Assembly: GCF_014635565.1 (NCBI RefSeq)
Contig: NZ_BMDB01000001.1
Span: forward strand, 248,001-312,000
Direction: 5' to 3'
DNA length: 64,000 nt
DNA from: Phocicoccus schoeneichii
GTDB taxonomy: Bacteria > Bacillota > Bacilli > Staphylococcales > Salinicoccaceae
Part shown: positions 52,535-61,942 of the stretch, one piece after another
Layout: each line of letters begins with the position of its first letter
Position numbering within the stretch: the stretch's first letter is position 1
Translations under genes and position numbers: made by a program
The notes under the pieces: model-generated
Database searches by the model: none
Told to the model about the DNA's origin: nothing
The model's input: only the letters and a program-made list of their open reading frames with translations

Positions 52535-53440
52535 GTGAAATATATCATAACAAAAGATAATCAATCTATTTCAAGATTCAGCTTAGGGTGCATGAATTTG
52601 CCTTTAGGCAATACAAAAGAAATCAATGATATTTTAAGACTTGCACTAGAATTTGGTGTCAATTTCTTTGATACTGCAGATCTTTATCAGTACGGAAGAA
52701 ATGAAGCGACTGTTGGACCACTGCTTCATGATTACATGAAACACTTCGATATTAAAATCGGAACAAAGGTCGGTAATGAATTTGATTCAGCTTTAAGAGA
52801 AAAGATTAGATGGAATCCAAGTGGAGATTACATTAATCGAGCAGCGATAGATTCTAAATTAAGACTGGGTATACCATCTATTGATTTATACCAATTACAT
52901 GGCGGTACAATAGAAGATAATATAGACGAAACAATCGCGACTTTTGAAGAGCTAAAGCGTAGAGGAATTATAAAGAGCTACGGTATTTCATCTATTAGGA
53001 AAAATGTCATTGATTATTACAAAGAAAATTCCAATATCGCAACTTTAATGACGGATCTGAGTATTTTAAAGACTCAAGGTGAAGAATTTTTAGATGAAAA
53101 CATCGTAACTCTCGCTCGCGGCGGTTTAATGCAAGGATTACTCTCAAATAAACACGAAAATGTCTTAGAGAAAAAGTTCAAAAAAGGTACGTATGGATAT
53201 ACGTATGATGAATTAAAACAAATGCTCATGATGCTCACAGATTATAATCATTCTTTAGAGTCTATTGCATTTAAATATTTAGATTATATGAATGTTGTTA
53301 CACTTAATGGTGTGAGTTCAGCCAAACAACTCGAACAAAACATTGGCCATTACCTAGATGCAGAAAGTATTTCTAATGATGAAATTAAAGAAATCAGAGG
53401 TAATATCAAAACTCTATACTATGAAAATCATAGAGAATAA
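52535..53440 (+). CDS. Aldo/keto reductase (YqkF-like)
   Basis: 301 aa, NADPH-dependent TIM-barrel oxidoreductase. The catalytic tetrad is recognisable: Asp in FFDTADLYQYG with Tyr, Lys in IKIGTKVGN, and His in YQLHGG. The C terminus contains the cofactor-site SSAKQLEQNI. GTG at 52535 follows GGAAGG by eight bases; the earlier in-frame GTG (52526) is in the ribosome site. Similar to Bacillus YqkF, near nudF in both. Physiological substrate unknown. Confidence 0.85.
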   Translation: MKYIITKDNQSISRFSLGCMNLPLGNTKEINDILRLALEFGVNFFDTADLYQYGRNEATVGPLLHDYMKHFDIKIGTKVGNEFDSALREKIRWNPSGDYINRAAIDSKLRLGIPSIDLYQLHGGTIEDNIDETIATFEELKRRGIIKSYGISSIRKNVIDYYKENSNIATLMTDLSILKTQGEEFLDENIVTLARGGLMQGLLSNKHENVLEKKFKKGTYGYTYDELKQMLMMLTDYNHSLESIAFKYLDYMNVVTLNGVSSAKQLEQNIGHYLDAESISNDEIKEIRGNIKTLYYENHRE

Positions 53441-53478
53441 AAATATCTCCGAGCAAAATTGCTTGGAGATTTATTTTA
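53441..53478. terminator. Bidirectional terminator between the reductase gene and rnz
   Basis: The stem ATCTCCGAGCAA/TTGCTTGGAGAT (one G-T pair) is flanked by A-rich and T-rich runs. It serves two convergent genes; the rnz stop lies in its T-rich side. Confidence 0.75.
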
Positions 53479-54385
53479 CTTCAAATGAGAAAAAATCTTC
53501 TGCAATCCATACATTTGTTGGAAGAGTCTGTTTTATCCCTTTAATAAACGTTTCGTCGTATCGGTTGCTGATATGAGTAAAAATTGTTGTATCAATATTT
53601 AATGTACTAAATAGTTCCATGACTTCATGAATTTCACTATGTCCAAACTCATGCGCTTTTTCATTTTCATAATCTAAAAATGTTGCTTCATGTATAACGA
53701 CGTCACTATTTTCAATTAGTTTTTTGTATTCATCATCTTTTATAAGTCTCGTATCTCCATGAATCGCAATTTTTTTACCAAGTGTAACTGGACCTAAAAA
53801 ATCACTTGTCCTATAAGTAATATTCTCGTGAACAAACGTTTTACTATTCTTTATTTCAGCATATATTGGTCCAGGTTTAATTCCTATTTCTTTTAATTTA
53901 GCAGCGTCTAATGACCCCTCTTTGTCCGGTTCTTCAAATACAAATAAATAACTATCCACAGGATGTTCAAGTAGACGCACCTGTACAGTGTACCCTTCTA
54001 CTTCTAACTTCATCCCATCTCCAATCTCATGAATAAAAAGTGGATAATTTAAACTTGTACCTGAAATGTGAAATGTAAGTTCCAACCACTCTTTAATCCC
54101 TTTTGGACCATATAAATGTAATGGTCGATCATTTCCGCCTTGAAATGCTCGACTTGATAAAAAACCTGGTAATCCATAAATGTGATCTCCATGTAGATGA
54201 GTGATGAATACATGATTAATTTTTCTTGGTTTAATATTCGTAAGTAAAAGTTGATGTTGAAGTGCTTCCCCTGCATCAATTAAAAAATATGCATTTATTT
54301 CAGGAATCAAATCTAGTACGATAGATTGTGTTTTTCGTTCTTTAGAAGGTAGCCCTGCTCCTGATCCTAATACTGTTAATTTCAT
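53471..54385 (-). CDS. rnz: Ribonuclease Z
   Basis: 304 aa, metallo-beta-lactamase fold tRNA 3' endonuclease. Zinc ligands are in FITHLHGDH (His63, His65, Asp67, His68), then LLEHPVDS, the HGDTR region, HEATF and HEFGHS and the final THIS. ATG 54385 (MKLTVLGSGAG) with AGAGGT upstream is the start; the frame's earlier TTG (54403) has no ribosome site. Confidence 0.93.
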   Translation of the reverse strand: MKLTVLGSGAGLPSKERKTQSIVLDLIPEINAYFLIDAGEALQHQLLLTNIKPRKINHVFITHLHGDHIYGLPGFLSSRAFQGGNDRPLHLYGPKGIKEWLELTFHISGTSLNYPLFIHEIGDGMKLEVEGYTVQVRLLEHPVDSYLFVFEEPDKEGSLDAAKLKEIGIKPGPIYAEIKNSKTFVHENITYRTSDFLGPVTLGKKIAIHGDTRLIKDDEYKKLIENSDVVIHEATFLDYENEKAHEFGHSEIHEVMELFSTLNIDTTIFTHISNRYDETFIKGIKQTLPTNVWIAEDFFSFEVK

Positions 54386-54412
54386 ACTTTTACCTCTTTT
54401 CAAATTGAGTTC

Positions 54413-54441
54413 ATTATATCACAACTAAGCTTGTCTTTTAA
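54413..54441 (-). promoter_or_regulatory. Promoter of rnz
   Basis: Extended -10 TGATATAAT with TTAAAA 17 bases upstream on the minus strand. Its -35 overlaps the -35 side of the divergent regulator promoter. Confidence 0.6.
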
Positions 54442-54459
54442 CACACATCGTGGAATAAT
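54431..54459 (+). promoter_or_regulatory. Promoter of the AraC-type regulator gene
   Basis: TTGTCT and AATAAT, 17 bases apart, 23 bases before the ATG. It shares bases with the rnz promoter on the opposite strand. Confidence 0.55.
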
Positions 54460-54482
54460 AATTAAAGAAGACAGGTGAAATT

Positions 54483-55328
54483 ATGGATACAATTCATTTT
54501 ATTGAAAAGTTTATAGTATATATTGAAGACCATTTACGAGAGACGATTGACTTTGACGCCGTGCTTGCAGATGACGATATCGAAACAAAGTCATTTCTCA
54601 CATTATTTATCTCTTTAGTCGGCATGACTCCTAAAGAGTATCAAGAAAAAAGGCAGCTCACAGAGATTGCATTAGAAGTATATGACGGTCATAGAAGACT
54701 TGTTGATATCATTAAGTATTATAATCACCCTGATTTAGAACTTTTTAAAGATAAATTCCAAAAACAGTTTGGCATCAGTGTTTATGATGTTGATAAACAT
54801 ATCAATACGATTCCTCTACAACTTCGCGTTTCTTTTGAGATAAGACCAACGACAAAAAGAGATCCATTCACGGAATCAAGATATCATGATGGCATTCGTC
54901 TCATTGGTATCACAGAATTCTTTGCAGCAAATAGTTATAACTACACAAAAAAGTTTAGATATTTAAACTATCTAATGAACAGTGGAATTGTTAGCGAGAT
55001 TCTTAAACACAACAACGGCCAAGTAAAAGGACTTGTAGTCTTAGAACAATATGTTGATGGTGATATACAAGTATTTGTAGGTACCCCTTCTAATATTGAC
55101 ACAGCATTTGAAACGGTATATACACCTTCATCAAACTATCAAATATTTGAGTCAAATGGTCAAATAGAAAAAGAAATCCCAAAGCTCTATGAACATATTT
55201 ATAGAAAGTGGCAAGTAAAAGAACAATATGATATTGAAACAGAATTTTCAATCGAGGTAATTAAAGGACTTGTAAACGATATTGAAGACGAATGTATCGT
55301 TCAAGTTTGGCAATCTTATTACGAATAG
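54483..55328 (+). CDS. AraC-type regulator with GyrI-like effector domain
   Basis: 281 aa. An N-terminal AraC helix-turn-helix (about 1-100: ISLVGMTPKEYQEKRQLTEIALEVY … FKDKFQKQFGISVYDVDKH) is degenerate relative to the consensus, with the first HTH poorly conserved. A C-terminal domain (about 110-280) resembles the GyrI/BmrR-type small-molecule-binding fold. This layout suggests a ligand-responsive transcription factor like the Rob/SoxS-GyrI group. The ligand and targets are unknown. AGGTGA lies four bases before the ATG. Followed by a strong terminator; monocistronic. Confidence 0.7.
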   Translation: MDTIHFIEKFIVYIEDHLRETIDFDAVLADDDIETKSFLTLFISLVGMTPKEYQEKRQLTEIALEVYDGHRRLVDIIKYYNHPDLELFKDKFQKQFGISVYDVDKHINTIPLQLRVSFEIRPTTKRDPFTESRYHDGIRLIGITEFFAANSYNYTKKFRYLNYLMNSGIVSEILKHNNGQVKGLVVLEQYVDGDIQVFVGTPSNIDTAFETVYTPSSNYQIFESNGQIEKEIPKLYEHIYRKWQVKEQYDIETEFSIEVIKGLVNDIEDECIVQVWQSYYE

Positions 55329-55338
55329 TATAAATCTT

Positions 55339-55379
55339 AAAAACGCACTAGACTATTAGAAAGTCTAGTGCGTTTTTAA
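55339..55379. terminator. Bidirectional terminator
   Basis: A long stem, roughly AAAACGCACTAGACT with AGTCTAGTGCGTTTT, ending in T5. It separates the regulator gene from the convergent peptidase gene. Confidence 0.88.
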
Positions 55380-55398
55380 TTGATCTATCATTAAGTTT

Positions 55399-56514
55399 TT
55401 ACTTCAATGCTTGTAATTTTACAAGTTCAATGATCATTTCTGTAATTTTATAAAGCTCTTCAAGAGGCATTCTTTCTTTTGTTGTATGAATTTCTTCATA
55501 TCCAAGTCCGAGGATTGCAACATCGATGCCTTGACCCGCAAAGACGTTACCGTCACTTCCCCCACCTAAAGAGATAATGTTTGCTTCACGACCAATGTTT
55601 TTTGATGCCTCTACAGCAAGTGTTACTACATCACTATCTTCTTTTGCATGTAATGCAGGATATTTAAACTCAACAAATACATCCGCTTTACCACCAAGCG
55701 CTTCAGCCGCTTCTTTAAACTTCGCTTCAATATGTGCTGTTTGGTCAGCAAGTTTTTTCTCATCTAAACTACGTGACTCTAAAAGAACATAAGCGTAGTC
55801 ACTCACAATGTTTGTTGCTTTACCACCTTCGATACGTCCAACATTCGCAGTTGTATCAGCATCAATGCGACCAAGGTTCATATTGCTAATTGCTCTTGCT
55901 GCGATATTGATTGCAGATACACCCGCTTCAGGTTCGATTCCGGCATGTGCAGGTTTCCCATGAATATGAACTTCGATACTATTTTGTGAAGGTGCACGGT
56001 TTACAATTGTACCGACTTCACCAGTTCCATCTACGGCATAACCAAACTTACTGTTTAATACGGAAGTATCAAAAGCTTTAGCACCGATAAGTCCTGTTTC
56101 TTCACCAACAGTCACGACTACTTCTACATCACCGTGTGGAATATTTTCTTCTTTTATCGTGCGAATCGCTTCAATAACAGCAGCAACACCAGCTTTGTCG
56201 TCTGAACCGAGAATTGTTGTACCATCAGATACAATGTAATCTCCTTCAACACTAGGCTTAACTCCATTACCAGGACTTACTGTATCCATATGAACCATAA
56301 AACTAATTGGTTCAATATCTTCTTCACCTTTAAGCACAAAGAATAAGTTTCCTGCACCGTAACCCGTTTCTTTCTGTGTATCATCTTCAAATCCTACGAG
56401 TTCCATTTCAGAAAACAGCTTAAATAAATGATCCGCAATTTCGCGTTCATTTCCTGATTCTGAATCAATTTGTACAAGTTCTAATAAATGATTTACAAGT
56501 CTTTCCTTATTCAA
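55399..56514 (-). CDS. M20 metallopeptidase, PepT-like (YqjE)
   Basis: 371 aa. Di-zinc M20 peptidase: VHMDTVSPG (first ligand region, about 80), SDDKAGVAAVIEA, GEETGLIGAKAF and HTTKERM near the C terminus, with a dimerisation domain SIEVHIHGKPAHAG. Closest to PepT-related YqjE. TTG 56514 (MNKERLVNH) with AGGAGTGA upstream is the start; the frame continues to 56619, but those 35 residues run antisense to prli42. Cytosolic; exact substrate unknown. Confidence 0.86.
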   Translation of the reverse strand: MNKERLVNHLLELVQIDSESGNEREIADHLFKLFSEMELVGFEDDTQKETGYGAGNLFFVLKGEEDIEPISFMVHMDTVSPGNGVKPSVEGDYIVSDGTTILGSDDKAGVAAVIEAIRTIKEENIPHGDVEVVVTVGEETGLIGAKAFDTSVLNSKFGYAVDGTGEVGTIVNRAPSQNSIEVHIHGKPAHAGIEPEAGVSAINIAARAISNMNLGRIDADTTANVGRIEGGKATNIVSDYAYVLLESRSLDEKKLADQTAHIEAKFKEAAEALGGKADVFVEFKYPALHAKEDSDVVTLAVEASKNIGREANIISLGGGSDGNVFAGQGIDVAILGLGYEEIHTTKERMPLEELYKITEMIIELVKLQALK

Positions 56515-56591
56515 TATATTCACTCCTAGTTGATAATCGACAAATAAGTCGGTAAAATAAAAATATATTAATACAAATGAGGTCGAACGTA

Positions 56592-56693
56592 ATGTCGAAT
56601 AAAAAACTTCAACGCGCAATTATTTGGGCGATGATTATCTTAATCGTTGTTTCAGGTTTACTAATGGGTGTAAGCTATTTAACAAGCTTCTAA
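56592..56693 (+). CDS. prli42: Stressosome-anchoring miniprotein Prli42
   Basis: 33 aa: a basic N terminus MSNKKLQRA followed by one membrane helix (about 9-30). It matches the Prli42 family, conserved in Bacillota and shown in Listeria to tether the stressosome to the membrane. GAGGT lies eight bases upstream of the ATG and a terminator follows at once. It is too short for most gene callers. Confidence 0.82.
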   Translation: MSNKKLQRAIIWAMIILIVVSGLLMGVSYLTSF

Positions 56694-56698
56694 AAAGA

Positions 56699-56724
56699 AA
56701 AGTGGTCTTGCGACCACTTTTTTT
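56699..56724. terminator. Terminator after prli42 and brxB
   Basis: The stem AAGTGGTC/GACCACTT with a TTGC loop and T7 on the plus strand; A-rich on the other side, so it can also end the brxB transcript, whose stop overlaps it. Confidence 0.85.
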
Positions 56725-57160
56725 ATCTTTCTTCACCGTATTCCATGAACCATGCTTGAAGATCAGTGATGACACTCATTACATCATGTCCCTCAATTTC
56801 ATGTCTCTCAACCATATCTACAATTTTACCATCTTTAAAGAATGCAAATGATGGAGATGAAGGTAAGAAGTCAGGTGTTCTTTCACGAACTGCTTCAGTC
56901 GCTTCTTTATCTTGTCCAGCAAACACAGTAAGTAAACGTGTTGGTAATTGATCATAGTTTAATGAATGAATTGCAGCTGGTCTCGCAATGCCACCCGCAC
57001 ATCCACATACTGAGTTGATCATTACAAGTGCTGTACCTTCTTTATCTAATTCACGGTTAACATCTTCTGGTGTAAGTAATTCTGTGTAACCAGCATCTGT
57101 TAATTCTCCTCGTGCATTTGAAACAAGGTCATTCATATATAAGTTAATATCTAAGTCCAT
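56723..57160 (-). CDS. brxB: Bacilliredoxin BrxB
   Basis: 145 aa, thioredoxin-like with the CGC motif (Cys52, Cys54) in [12 protein letters not shown]. Removes bacillithiol from S-bacillithiolated proteins. It lies just after bkdB, as yqiW does in Bacillus, hence BrxB rather than BrxA. Together with bshA it supports a working bacillithiol system. Confidence 0.9.
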   Translation of the reverse strand: MDLDINLYMNDLVSNARGELTDAGYTELLTPEDVNRELDKEGTALVMINSVCGCAGGIARPAAIHSLNYDQLPTRLLTVFAGQDKEATEAVRERTPDFLPSSPSFAFFKDGKIVDMVERHEIEGHDVMSVITDLQAWFMEYGEER

Positions 57161-57221
57161 TTAATACACTCCTCTTACTCATTTATATTTAGTTTATGCT
57201 TATGAGTATAATTTGTAAAGG

Positions 57222-58502
57222 CTAGAGGTTTGATTGATTCGGATCAATGTTTTCAATTAATTCTTTTACTCTAGATAAGAACTTACCAGCGACTAGTCCG
57301 TCTAGTATTCTGTGGTCTATTGACATACATAGATTTACCATATGACGCGCTGCAAGCATGTCATTTATAAAGACAGGTTTCTTGATGATAGACTCAACTT
57401 GTAATATAGCAGCTTGTGGATGGTTGATGATTCCCATAGATTGTACTGAACCAAATGCTCCAGTATTGTTTACAGTGAATGTACCACCACTCATATGACT
57501 TTGAGTCAGCTTATTACTTCTACCAAGTGTCGCTAAAGTACCAACTTCTTCTGCTATCCCTTTAATAGATAATCTGTCTGCATCTTTTATTACTGGAACA
57601 TATAAGTTATCATCTGATGCAACAGCGATTGAAATATTAATATCATCATGTACAAGGATTTCATCGCCTTGCCATGTACTATTTAAAATTGGGTATTCTT
57701 GTAACGCTTTTGTCACAGCATCTATAAAGAATGTGAAATAAGTAAGATTAACACCTTGTTTCTTAAAGTTTTCTTTATGCTTATTACGGAGTGCAACTAG
57801 ATTTGTAGCATCTACTTCCATCATTAACCATGCATGAGGAATCTCATTCACAGACTGAGTCATTTTATTCGCAATAGCTTTTCTTACGCCAGTAACTGAA
57901 ATGCGACTGCCTTTAAGGTGAGATACTTCTTTTGGTGCTTCTACTTGTACGTTATCAATTACACGTTCTTCTGCCTTAGTTTCTTGTACTTGTTTTTTAT
58001 TGCTACCTCCAGATGCAATGAATTTCTCTATATCTTTCTTAGTTACGCGTCCGAGTGCACCAGTACCTTTTACATCATTAAGATCGATATTATTTTCTGA
58101 AGCAAGTCTCATTACAACTGGTGAAATTCTCATGCCTGATGGTTTCGATGCATCCGTTTGTCGTCTTTCTTTTTTATCTTGTGCAGATGAAGAAACTGAT
58201 TCTTTGGTCTGTTCTCTTTTATCTTCTACTTCTTCGATTTTAGTATCTTCACCATTCGATGTGTTATCATCTGTTTCAATTTTTAAAATTGGAGTCCCTA
58301 CACTAACTGTTTCTCCTTTTTCGACGAGAATTTCTTTTACTACACCATCATATAAAGATGGAACTTCTGCTGTCACTTTGTCAGTAAGTACTTCACATAA
58401 CGGGTCGTATTCTGAAACTGCATCTCCTACTTGTACAAGCCATTCTTCGATCGTTCCTTCGTGAACACTCTCACCAAGTTTTGGCATTTTAATAATTTCC
58501 AT
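57222..58502 (-). CDS. bkdB: Branched-chain alpha-keto acid dehydrogenase E2
   Basis: About 426 aa. An N-terminal lipoyl domain (1-75) carries the lipoyl Lys at 42 in EVLTDKVTAE. An acidic, charged linker, the peripheral-subunit-binding domain (SPVVMRLASENNIDLNDVKGTGALGRVTKKDIEKFI, about 125-160) and the catalytic acyltransferase domain with MSIDHRILDGL follow. Forms the core of the complex that makes isobutyryl-, isovaleryl- and 2-methylbutyryl-CoA. ATG 58502 after GGAGG. Confidence 0.93.
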   Translation of the reverse strand: MEIIKMPKLGESVHEGTIEEWLVQVGDAVSEYDPLCEVLTDKVTAEVPSLYDGVVKEILVEKGETVSVGTPILKIETDDNTSNGEDTKIEEVEDKREQTKESVSSSAQDKKERRQTDASKPSGMRISPVVMRLASENNIDLNDVKGTGALGRVTKKDIEKFIASGGSNKKQVQETKAEERVIDNVQVEAPKEVSHLKGSRISVTGVRKAIANKMTQSVNEIPHAWLMMEVDATNLVALRNKHKENFKKQGVNLTYFTFFIDAVTKALQEYPILNSTWQGDEILVHDDINISIAVASDDNLYVPVIKDADRLSIKGIAEEVGTLATLGRSNKLTQSHMSGGTFTVNNTGAFGSVQSMGIINHPQAAILQVESIIKKPVFINDMLAARHMVNLCMSIDHRILDGLVAGKFLSRVKELIENIDPNQSNL

Positions 58503-58512
58503 CAATATCCTC

Positions 58513-59496
58513 CTAGTGTTCTGCTAATTCCTTCATTTTATTATAAATCTTATCTGGATTTACCATAAAGAAGTCTTCCATTGGCGGTGCATAAGGCATT
58601 GCTGGCACGTCTGGTCCTGCAAGTCTCATTATGGGTGCATCTAAATCATAGAAGCATTCTTCACTAATGATTGCAGATACTTCACTCATCACGCTACCTT
58701 CTAAATTGTCTTCAGTAATCAGTAACACTTTACCCGTATTTTTCACGGATTTCATAATGCCTTCTTTATCTAACGGATAGATTGTTCTTAAGTCTACGAT
58801 TTTCGCTTCGTAACCATCATCTTTTAATCGTTCAGCCGCTTCAATCGCCATGTGTACACAAAGCCCATACGTAATGACTGTAATGTCATCACCTTCACGT
58901 TTTACGTCTACTTCACCAATTGGCACAGTATATTCGCCTTCTGGTACATCTTCTCTTAGAAAACGATATGCTTTTTTATGTTCAAAGAACAATACAGGGT
59001 CATTATCTCTAATTGCAGAGATGAGTAAACCTTTTGCGTCACTTGGTGAAGAGGGAATAACTACTTTTAGTCCTGGTGTTGATGCGAAGACACTCTCAAT
59101 TGATTGTGAATGATAGAGTGCACCGTGAATTCCACCACCAAATGGTGATCGAATTACCATTGGACAATTCCAGTCACCATTAGAACGGTATCTGATTTTA
59201 GCAGCTTCACTTAAGATTTGGTTTGTTGCTGGTAAAATATACTCAGCAAATTGGATTTCTCCTACAGGTCTTTTACCCATCATTGCTGCGCCAATTGCAG
59301 TACCTGCAATTAAAGATTCAGCTAGAGGCGTGTCGAGTACTCTTTTAACACCGTATTTTTCTTGTAACCCATCAGTAACTTTAAATACGCCTCCTTTTTT
59401 ACCTACGTCTTCTCCTAACACGAATACATCGTTGTCCTTTCCCATTTCATAATCAAGGGCATCGCGTATCGCTTCTAAATAGGTCATCTTAGCCAT
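58513..59496 (-). CDS. bkdAB: Branched-chain alpha-keto acid dehydrogenase E1 beta
   Basis: 327 aa, thiamine-diphosphate-dependent decarboxylase beta chain. LGEDVGKKGGVF, IGAAMMGKRPVGEIQFAEYILPA, RSPFGGGIHGALYHSQS and PAMPYAPPME are the family blocks. ATG 59496 after AGGAGG; overlaps the E1 alpha stop by eight bases. Confidence 0.94.
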   Translation of the reverse strand: MAKMTYLEAIRDALDYEMGKDNDVFVLGEDVGKKGGVFKVTDGLQEKYGVKRVLDTPLAESLIAGTAIGAAMMGKRPVGEIQFAEYILPATNQILSEAAKIRYRSNGDWNCPMVIRSPFGGGIHGALYHSQSIESVFASTPGLKVVIPSSPSDAKGLLISAIRDNDPVLFFEHKKAYRFLREDVPEGEYTVPIGEVDVKREGDDITVITYGLCVHMAIEAAERLKDDGYEAKIVDLRTIYPLDKEGIMKSVKNTGKVLLITEDNLEGSVMSEVSAIISEECFYDLDAPIMRLAGPDVPAMPYAPPMEDFFMVNPDKIYNKMKELAEH

Positions 59497-60484
59497 TGTG
59501 AACCTCCTCATATACATTTAGTAATGCGTCTTCTGGCGCTGCATATTCTGCTTTTTCAGCATATTTAGTTGCTTCATTAATCTCAGCTTTAATTTCATCT
59601 TCTAATTCAATAAACCAATCTTCATTTATATCTGTTTCATCTAACATATATTTCTTGAAAGTAACCATGCAATCTGTTTCTTTTAAGGAGGCGATAAATT
59701 CTTTTTCTCTGTATTTATCGTCATCATCTGATGAATGTGCACCTAAACGATGTACAATCGCATCAATAAGTGTTGGACCTTCACCATTCACTGCACGTTC
59801 ACGTGCTTCTTTAATCACCTTATAAACCTCTAAGGGATCATTACCATCCACTTGTTCACCGTGCATTCCGTAACCTAATGCACGTTTAGATAAGTCACTT
59901 ACTGCATATTGTAATTCTGACGGAACACTAATGGCATAACCGTTGTTTTCAATCATGCAGATGAATGGAAGTTTATGAATCGCTGCAAAGTTTAGTCCTT
60001 CGTGGAAGTCCCCTTGAGAAGTAGAACCTTCTCCTAAAGTTGCGAAAGAAATCCCTTCAGCATCATCCAACATTTTTGCATATGCTGCACCGACTGCATG
60101 TAATATATGCGTTGTTACTACTGACCCTTGAGTGATAATATTGTGCTTTTTAGAACCAAAGTGTCCTGGCATTTGTTTACCGCCACTCGAGATATCTTCT
60201 TTTTTAGCGAATGCTGCAAGCATACTATCCTTTGCCGTAACTCCAAATTCAGTCACAACACCAAGATCTCGGTAATATGGACTTAAGATATCGTGCTCTT
60301 TGTTTAATGCATACGCTGCACCTACTTGAGCAGCTTCTTGTCCTTGGCATGAAATTACAAATGGTAATTTACCCGCTCTATTAAGTAACATCATACGCTC
60401 ATCTAAACGTCTTGATAGTAACATAGTACGATACATATTTTTTAAATCTTCGTTGTCTAATCCTAATTCAATATGCTTTGCCAT
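59489..60484 (-). CDS. bkdAA: Branched-chain alpha-keto acid dehydrogenase E1 alpha
   Basis: 331 aa, the thiamine-diphosphate-binding chain. SCQGQEAAQVGAAYAL near 50, the GDFHEGLNFA and NNGYAISVP thiamine-diphosphate/Mg2+ region, and VHRLGAHSSDDDDKYR. Ten bases after lpd. AGGAGG upstream. Confidence 0.94.
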   Translation of the reverse strand: MAKHIELGLDNEDLKNMYRTMLLSRRLDERMMLLNRAGKLPFVISCQGQEAAQVGAAYALNKEHDILSPYYRDLGVVTEFGVTAKDSMLAAFAKKEDISSGGKQMPGHFGSKKHNIITQGSVVTTHILHAVGAAYAKMLDDAEGISFATLGEGSTSQGDFHEGLNFAAIHKLPFICMIENNGYAISVPSELQYAVSDLSKRALGYGMHGEQVDGNDPLEVYKVIKEARERAVNGEGPTLIDAIVHRLGAHSSDDDDKYREKEFIASLKETDCMVTFKKYMLDETDINEDWFIELEDEIKAEINEATKYAEKAEYAAPEDALLNVYEEVHNG

Positions 60485-60494
60485 AATGAACCTC

Positions 60495-61901
60495 CTATTT
60501 ATGAATTGCTATACCTAATGCATCTAATGATGCTTCAAAAATACCTTCTCCAACTGATGGATGGGCATGAATTGTTTCTTTAAGTTCGGACATACTCACG
60601 TCTAAGAATTTAGCGAGTGAAAGTTCATTTATTAATTCTGTCGCATGTGCGCCTACAATTGTGGCACCTAGAATGGATTCATCCTCATCAACTAAGAGTT
60701 TAACGAAACCACCACCATTATTTTCAATCATAGCTTTTGCTACACCTGCAAGAGGAAACTTACTCGATTTATATTTAATTTTTTTAGCCTTTAATTCATC
60801 TTCAGTGTATCCAATCGATGCAATTTCAGGATTTGAATATACACATCTAGGCACAGATTTATAATCGAGCTTTAATGGGGTTTGATGTGCAATTTTTTCT
60901 ACTGCAATCACACCTTCTTTAGTTGCGACATGTGCAAGTTGTAGCTTACCAATACAGTCACCAATTGCGTATATATGAGATTCTGCAGTCTGATAAAATT
61001 CATTTGTCTCAATATATCCGTTGTTTGTTTTGATTTTTGTATTTGTAAGTCCAAGATCATCTGTTAGAGGTACGCGTCCGATTGCTACAAGCACCTGATC
61101 ATATTCATCTTGTTTTCCATTTATTTTAGCAGTCATTGAAGATTCATTTTTAGTGAGGTGACCTTCCTCTAATCGTGTACTTGTATGAACAGTCACGCCT
61201 TTTTCTTTAAATGATTTTTCAATCGCACGAGATGCATCTTTGTCTTCTAACTTTAATAAGCGATCTTCAACATCAACAATTGTAACTTTAACACCTAGGT
61301 CTGATAATAATGATGCAAATTCTACACCAATTACTCCGCCACCAATAATTAAGATTGATTTCGGTAATGATTCTTGAGTTAAGAAATGGTCACTCGAAAT
61401 CACTACTTCACCATCGAATTCTAAATATGGTAATGCACGTGGTGTTGTTCCAGTTGCAATTAATACATAGTCATTCGTTAAAATTTCACTCTCACCATCA
61501 CTCTGTTCAACTGCAACAGTCCCACTGATTGGTGAAAATATTGACGGTCCAAGCATGCGCCCGTAGCCTTCGTATATATCAATTTTGTTCTTTTTCATTA
61601 AGGCTTGGACACCTTTATACATTTGGTCCACAACTTCTTCTTTTCTATTCACTATATTTTTATAATTAAAATTAATTTCAAAATCTGTGATACCGAGCGT
61701 GTTCGTTGTTCTTATCTGCTCGATTATGTCAGCTGACTTGAGTAAACTTTTTGTAGGAATACACCCTTTATGTAAGCATGTACCACCGAGTTTTTCTTTT
61801 TCAACAACAGCAACACTGAGTCCTAGTTGACTTGCTCTGATTGCAGAAACATAGCCACCAGTTCCGCCACCGATTACTACTAAATCATAATGTTTAGCCA
61901 T
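60495..61901 (-). CDS. lpd: Dihydrolipoamide dehydrogenase (E3)
   Basis: 468 aa FAD enzyme that reoxidises the E2 lipoyl group. FAD loop GGGTGGYVSAIRA, redox disulfide C42-LHKG-C47, NAD loop GGGVIGVEFASLL and the C-terminal HAHPSVGEG catalytic His. First gene of the bkd operon, so it is the dedicated E3 (LpdV). ATG 61901 after GGAGG; the in-frame TTG at 61913 overlaps that site. Confidence 0.94.
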   Translation of the reverse strand: MAKHYDLVVIGGGTGGYVSAIRASQLGLSVAVVEKEKLGGTCLHKGCIPTKSLLKSADIIEQIRTTNTLGITDFEINFNYKNIVNRKEEVVDQMYKGVQALMKKNKIDIYEGYGRMLGPSIFSPISGTVAVEQSDGESEILTNDYVLIATGTTPRALPYLEFDGEVVISSDHFLTQESLPKSILIIGGGVIGVEFASLLSDLGVKVTIVDVEDRLLKLEDKDASRAIEKSFKEKGVTVHTSTRLEEGHLTKNESSMTAKINGKQDEYDQVLVAIGRVPLTDDLGLTNTKIKTNNGYIETNEFYQTAESHIYAIGDCIGKLQLAHVATKEGVIAVEKIAHQTPLKLDYKSVPRCVYSNPEIASIGYTEDELKAKKIKYKSSKFPLAGVAKAMIENNGGGFVKLLVDEDESILGATIVGAHATELINELSLAKFLDVSMSELKETIHAHPSVGEGIFEASLDALGIAIHK

Positions 61902-61942
61902 AAATACCTCCAATGATGTGTGGTCATACCACTCATTTACTT

